Below are positions 22,901 through 24,000 of a stretch of DNA of 24,000 nt, in pieces (the stretch's first letter is position 1; each line of letters starts with the position of its first letter). The stretch covers positions 126,001-150,000 of the forward strand of contig RPFO01001017.1 in assembly GCA_009746045.1 (NCBI GenBank), in the 5' to 3' direction. This stretch comes from Mesostigma viride (Eukaryota; Streptophyta; Mesostigmatophyceae; Mesostigmatales; Mesostigmataceae). The notes beneath the pieces were generated by a model. It saw only the letters and a list, made by a program, of their open reading frames with translations. It did not search any database and had not been told where the DNA came from. Position numbers and translations under genes: made by a program.

Positions 22901-23123
22901 TAAACAGTAATGACGACAACATCCATACAATAAGAAATGTGATTATGCCTGCAAGGATAACCAGGCAGGCCGGGGAAGCCAACAAGTAATTTTTTGATAG
23001 GTTACCCGAATGGCAAAAAAACACATTATAACAGAAATACTAGAACAACTAGTCCCATAACAGCCCGGCATCCACCTTGCATACGCTAGCCCACGCACCG
23101 TCCTTGTTGGAAAAGTCTCCGCC
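15980..23123 (-). CDS. SR-rich cyclophilin (peptidyl-prolyl isomerase), 5' end missing
   Basis: Six exons join in one frame on the minus strand: 23123-23099, 21979-21941, 20648-20531, 19474-19323, 18863-18221 and 16955-15980. All introns are GT-AG and phases agree at every junction, giving about 650 residues to TGA 15980-15982. The cyclophilin domain shows [59 protein letters not shown] and [15 protein letters not shown]. The Ala-Asn, Gln-x-Phe and His catalytic-groove residues are kept. The Trp that contacts cyclosporin in CypA is His (PTPHLDG), as in PPIG/NKTR and plant CYP63/CYP95. The long tail is Lys-, Ser- and Arg-Ser-rich. Family members are nuclear, sit in splicing speckles and bind SR proteins. 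The first half of the isomerase domain (with FHRIIKGF-type text) lies beyond 24000. Confidence 0.93.
16956..18220 (-). other. Cyclophilin intron with several repeats
   Basis: Donor GTAAGT (18220-18215) and acceptor CACAG (16960-16956). The intron holds an 18-bp direct repeat AGGACCAGGGGCGAAATC (16989-17006 and 17069-17086) close to the acceptor, a 17-bp doublet GGGGAATACCTGTACAA (17446-17478), an imperfect repeat of ACCAT.ACAGTAG(C/T)CACAT (17866-17940, echoed at 18138-18178) and the dispersed repeat at 17981-18118. No coding sequence was recognised. Confidence 0.85.
17981..18118 (+). repeat. Dispersed hairpin repeat, copy 2
   Basis: Second copy of the repeat at 13976-14146, in the same plus orientation, inside a cyclophilin intron. 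The hairpin stem GGTGCAC/GTGCACC is intact, here with only a TTT loop. Copy 1 has extra sequence in the loop and near its right end. Confidence 0.75.
18221..18863 (-). CDS. Exon of the SR-cyclophilin: Arg/Asp, Lys and Ser tracts
   Basis: Acceptor CTTGCAG and donor GG|GTAAGT. It begins [20 protein letters not shown], then alternating RE/RD repeats, [20 protein letters not shown], an acidic [20 protein letters not shown] stretch, poly-Lys, a serine-rich block with [10 protein letters not shown], and a final KK/EK run ending [10 protein letters not shown]. The charge-block layout is typical of disordered tails in nuclear SR-cyclophilins. The poly-CTT/CTC plus strand gives the long Leu/Ser/Phe frames seen there, which are not genes. 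Confidence 0.9.
18864..19322 (-). other. Cyclophilin intron, GGCA-rich
   Basis: Donor GTGAGG (19322) and acceptor CTTGCAG (18864). The plus strand carries many AGGCAGG/AGGCAA units (18931-19086). Just inside the donor is a 15-bp tandem array of CAGCATCACTATAAC variants (19246-19315). Confidence 0.8.
19475..20530 (-). other. Cyclophilin intron with tandem and telomere-like repeats
   Basis: Donor GTGAGT (20530) and acceptor GGCCAG (19480-19475). It contains an imperfect ~42-bp tandem repeat (CGTCACCGTTTCTCTGTCCT with CATCCCCGTTCCTCTGTCAG, 19901-20050) and TTTAGGGTTTAGGGTTTA at 20413-20430, two and a half plant-type telomere units. No coding exon is seen. Confidence 0.8.
20649..21940 (-). other. 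Cyclophilin intron with three tandem arrays
   Basis: Donor GTGGGT (21940) and acceptor CATCACAG. Arrays: GATGATACTATGACCACTGT-type units (20961-21084); a perfect 29-bp unit x4, GGGACGGGCAATCGGTGCGA plus GGGACAGCA (21283-21398); and a (GGGGAT)n-like run (21489-21560). The open frames over these arrays are repeat artefacts. Confidence 0.85.
21283..21398. repeat. 29-bp tandem repeat, 4 perfect copies
   Basis: Four head-to-tail copies (21283-21311, 21312-21340, 21341-21369, 21370-21398) without differences, inside a cyclophilin intron. Confidence 0.95.
21980..23098 (-). other. Cyclophilin intron with an 80-bp satellite
   Basis: Donor GTGCGT (23098) and acceptor CCCTGCAG (21980). It holds a CA/CATG-rich stretch (22120-22270) and the 80-bp x5 array at 22284-22683. 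The remainder (22684-23098) has no recognisable feature. Confidence 0.8.
22284..22683. repeat. 80-bp tandem repeat, 5 near-identical copies
   Basis: Units start at 22284, 22364, 22444, 22524 and 22604, each GTAGATGACCCCTTACTTTG ... TTCCTATATTGTAC. Copies are identical except the third, where GATGACCCC reads GAATTCCCC and creates an EcoRI site. Confidence 0.97.
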
Positions 23124-24000
23124 CTGGATGCCAGCCGATGATGATAGGCAAGGTTGCCCGCGGTTGGGCGAAGGAGGTGTGTCCGGATCAAGCATCCGGC
23201 ACGCAGATGTCAAACAAGCAAGCATCCAGTGCGCCAATTGTCAAGCGACCAGCACAGTGGCAGCACCGATGACCAAAACGCAAAGAGTGCAAAGGCAACA
23301 CCTCGGGGGACACACACACACAGGGAGCACCGTAAATATGACCGCATGGAGACAGCAGCTGGCGGGCAGGCGGGGATGATACAAATGCGTCACGGGCTTA
23401 AATATGGACGACTCAAGAGTGTGTCACAAAATTACGAGAGAACGATAGCAGGTTCAAAAGCAAAAAGAGCAGAAAGTAGAGAGGTGTAAAAGCAGAACTA
23501 AAGGAGAACACGTAGGATGTGTGATGAAGGGAAACAATAATAATGATAATAACAATAATAGTTAAAAATGAAAAAATAGTGTATGCTGAAGGGAAACGCG
23601 GGCAGGGCAAGAAGCAAGCCAGATGTTTGCCGTCAGGTTCAGCTGCAAGTAGATAGTAGAGACGGCGGCTGCCTGGCCTGGGTGCAGGTGCATGCGCAGA
23701 TTATTTGGTGATGCCTGCAGCTGTAGTGACCATCCTGTGGTTAGACCTGCAAGTTAAGTGACCAGGCCACGGTATGCCTGCAGCTACAGTGACCACGCCA
23801 TGCATGCATTGCTTGCCGTGGTAACGCCCACGCCGAGAACTACAAGCGCATCAAGAATGATACAACTTAATGGGTGAAATGCCTGTCAGGAATGGCCCAT
23901 GGCTAGCCAGCTAGGTGAGGCTGCGCATGGTGCACGTTAACTGCTACTCTTAGAGGACTCGATGCATGACCAATAGTAGAAAACAGGCATTTCCATGTAA
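23124..24000. other. Upstream cyclophilin intron, partial
   Basis: The FHRII/N-terminal cyclophilin exon was searched for on the minus strand and not found, so this should be intron running past the window edge. It holds a (AAT)n-like run (23535-23565) and a small doublet ATGCCTGCAGCT..AGTGACCA (23711 and 23773). Confidence 0.6.

Noticed and set aside
23801-23900. Possible plus-strand coding text (HAENYKRIKNDTT)
   Set aside because: Too short, no start or splice support, and it lies in the upstream cyclophilin intron.

Overview
The window reads as nuclear DNA of a eukaryote, most likely a green alga. The genes are split by GT-AG introns into small GC-rich exons. The proteins are plant/algal in type (an SR-rich cyclophilin and a DUF445-like protein). 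There is a short TTTAGGG interstitial repeat, a chlorophyte-style TGTAA downstream of one stop codon, and many non-LTR retroelements and microsatellites. I saw no bacterial operon, rRNA, tRNA or CRISPR. The lineage is an inference, not a sequence match.

Left part (1-4.4 kb). A minus-strand open frame runs off the left edge and was not recognised. A plus-strand gene follows, of which I can assemble the last four exons (1440-1496, 2365-2421, 3383-3429, 4343-4397). Splice phases agree at every junction, and the C-terminus resembles the DUF445/UPF0754 membrane-protein family. Its introns hold a (CCCCT)n tract and a perfect (GGCT)n tract of about 54 units.

Middle part (4.8-15.4 kb). This is a graveyard of retroelements. 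In order: a decayed reverse transcriptase of Penelope-like appearance (minus, 4.8-5.6 kb); an unrecognised open frame broken by TAG (5.6-5.9 kb); LINE copy 1 (6139-7556); a 5'-truncated retroelement with a CCHC finger and a restriction-like endonuclease core, flanked by an 18-bp target-site duplication (minus, 7827-9673); LINE copy 2 (9734-11800), joined head-to-tail to LINE copy 3 (from 11801). Copy 3 is split by a 959-bp insertion flanked by an 11-bp direct repeat. Two short SINE-like retroposons follow the same plan (conserved hairpin, (TTAA)n tail, separate target-site duplications): one lies inside the 959-bp insertion, the other at 13.7-13.9 kb. A divergent LINE lies on the minus strand at 14.25-15.43 kb. 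The plus-strand LINE copies have different lesions at the catalytic YADD motif or just after it.

Right part (15.98-24 kb). A minus-strand gene encodes a cyclophilin-type peptidyl-prolyl isomerase with a long Lys/Ser/Arg-rich tail, a nuclear splicing-associated protein of the CYP63/CYP95/PPIG type. Six exons are assembled with consistent phase (23099-23123, 21941-21979, 20531-20648, 19323-19474, 18221-18863, 15980-16955). The N-terminal exons lie beyond position 24000. Its introns carry an 80-bp x5 satellite, a 29-bp x4 repeat, other tandem repeats and a dispersed repeat that also occurs near 14.0 kb.
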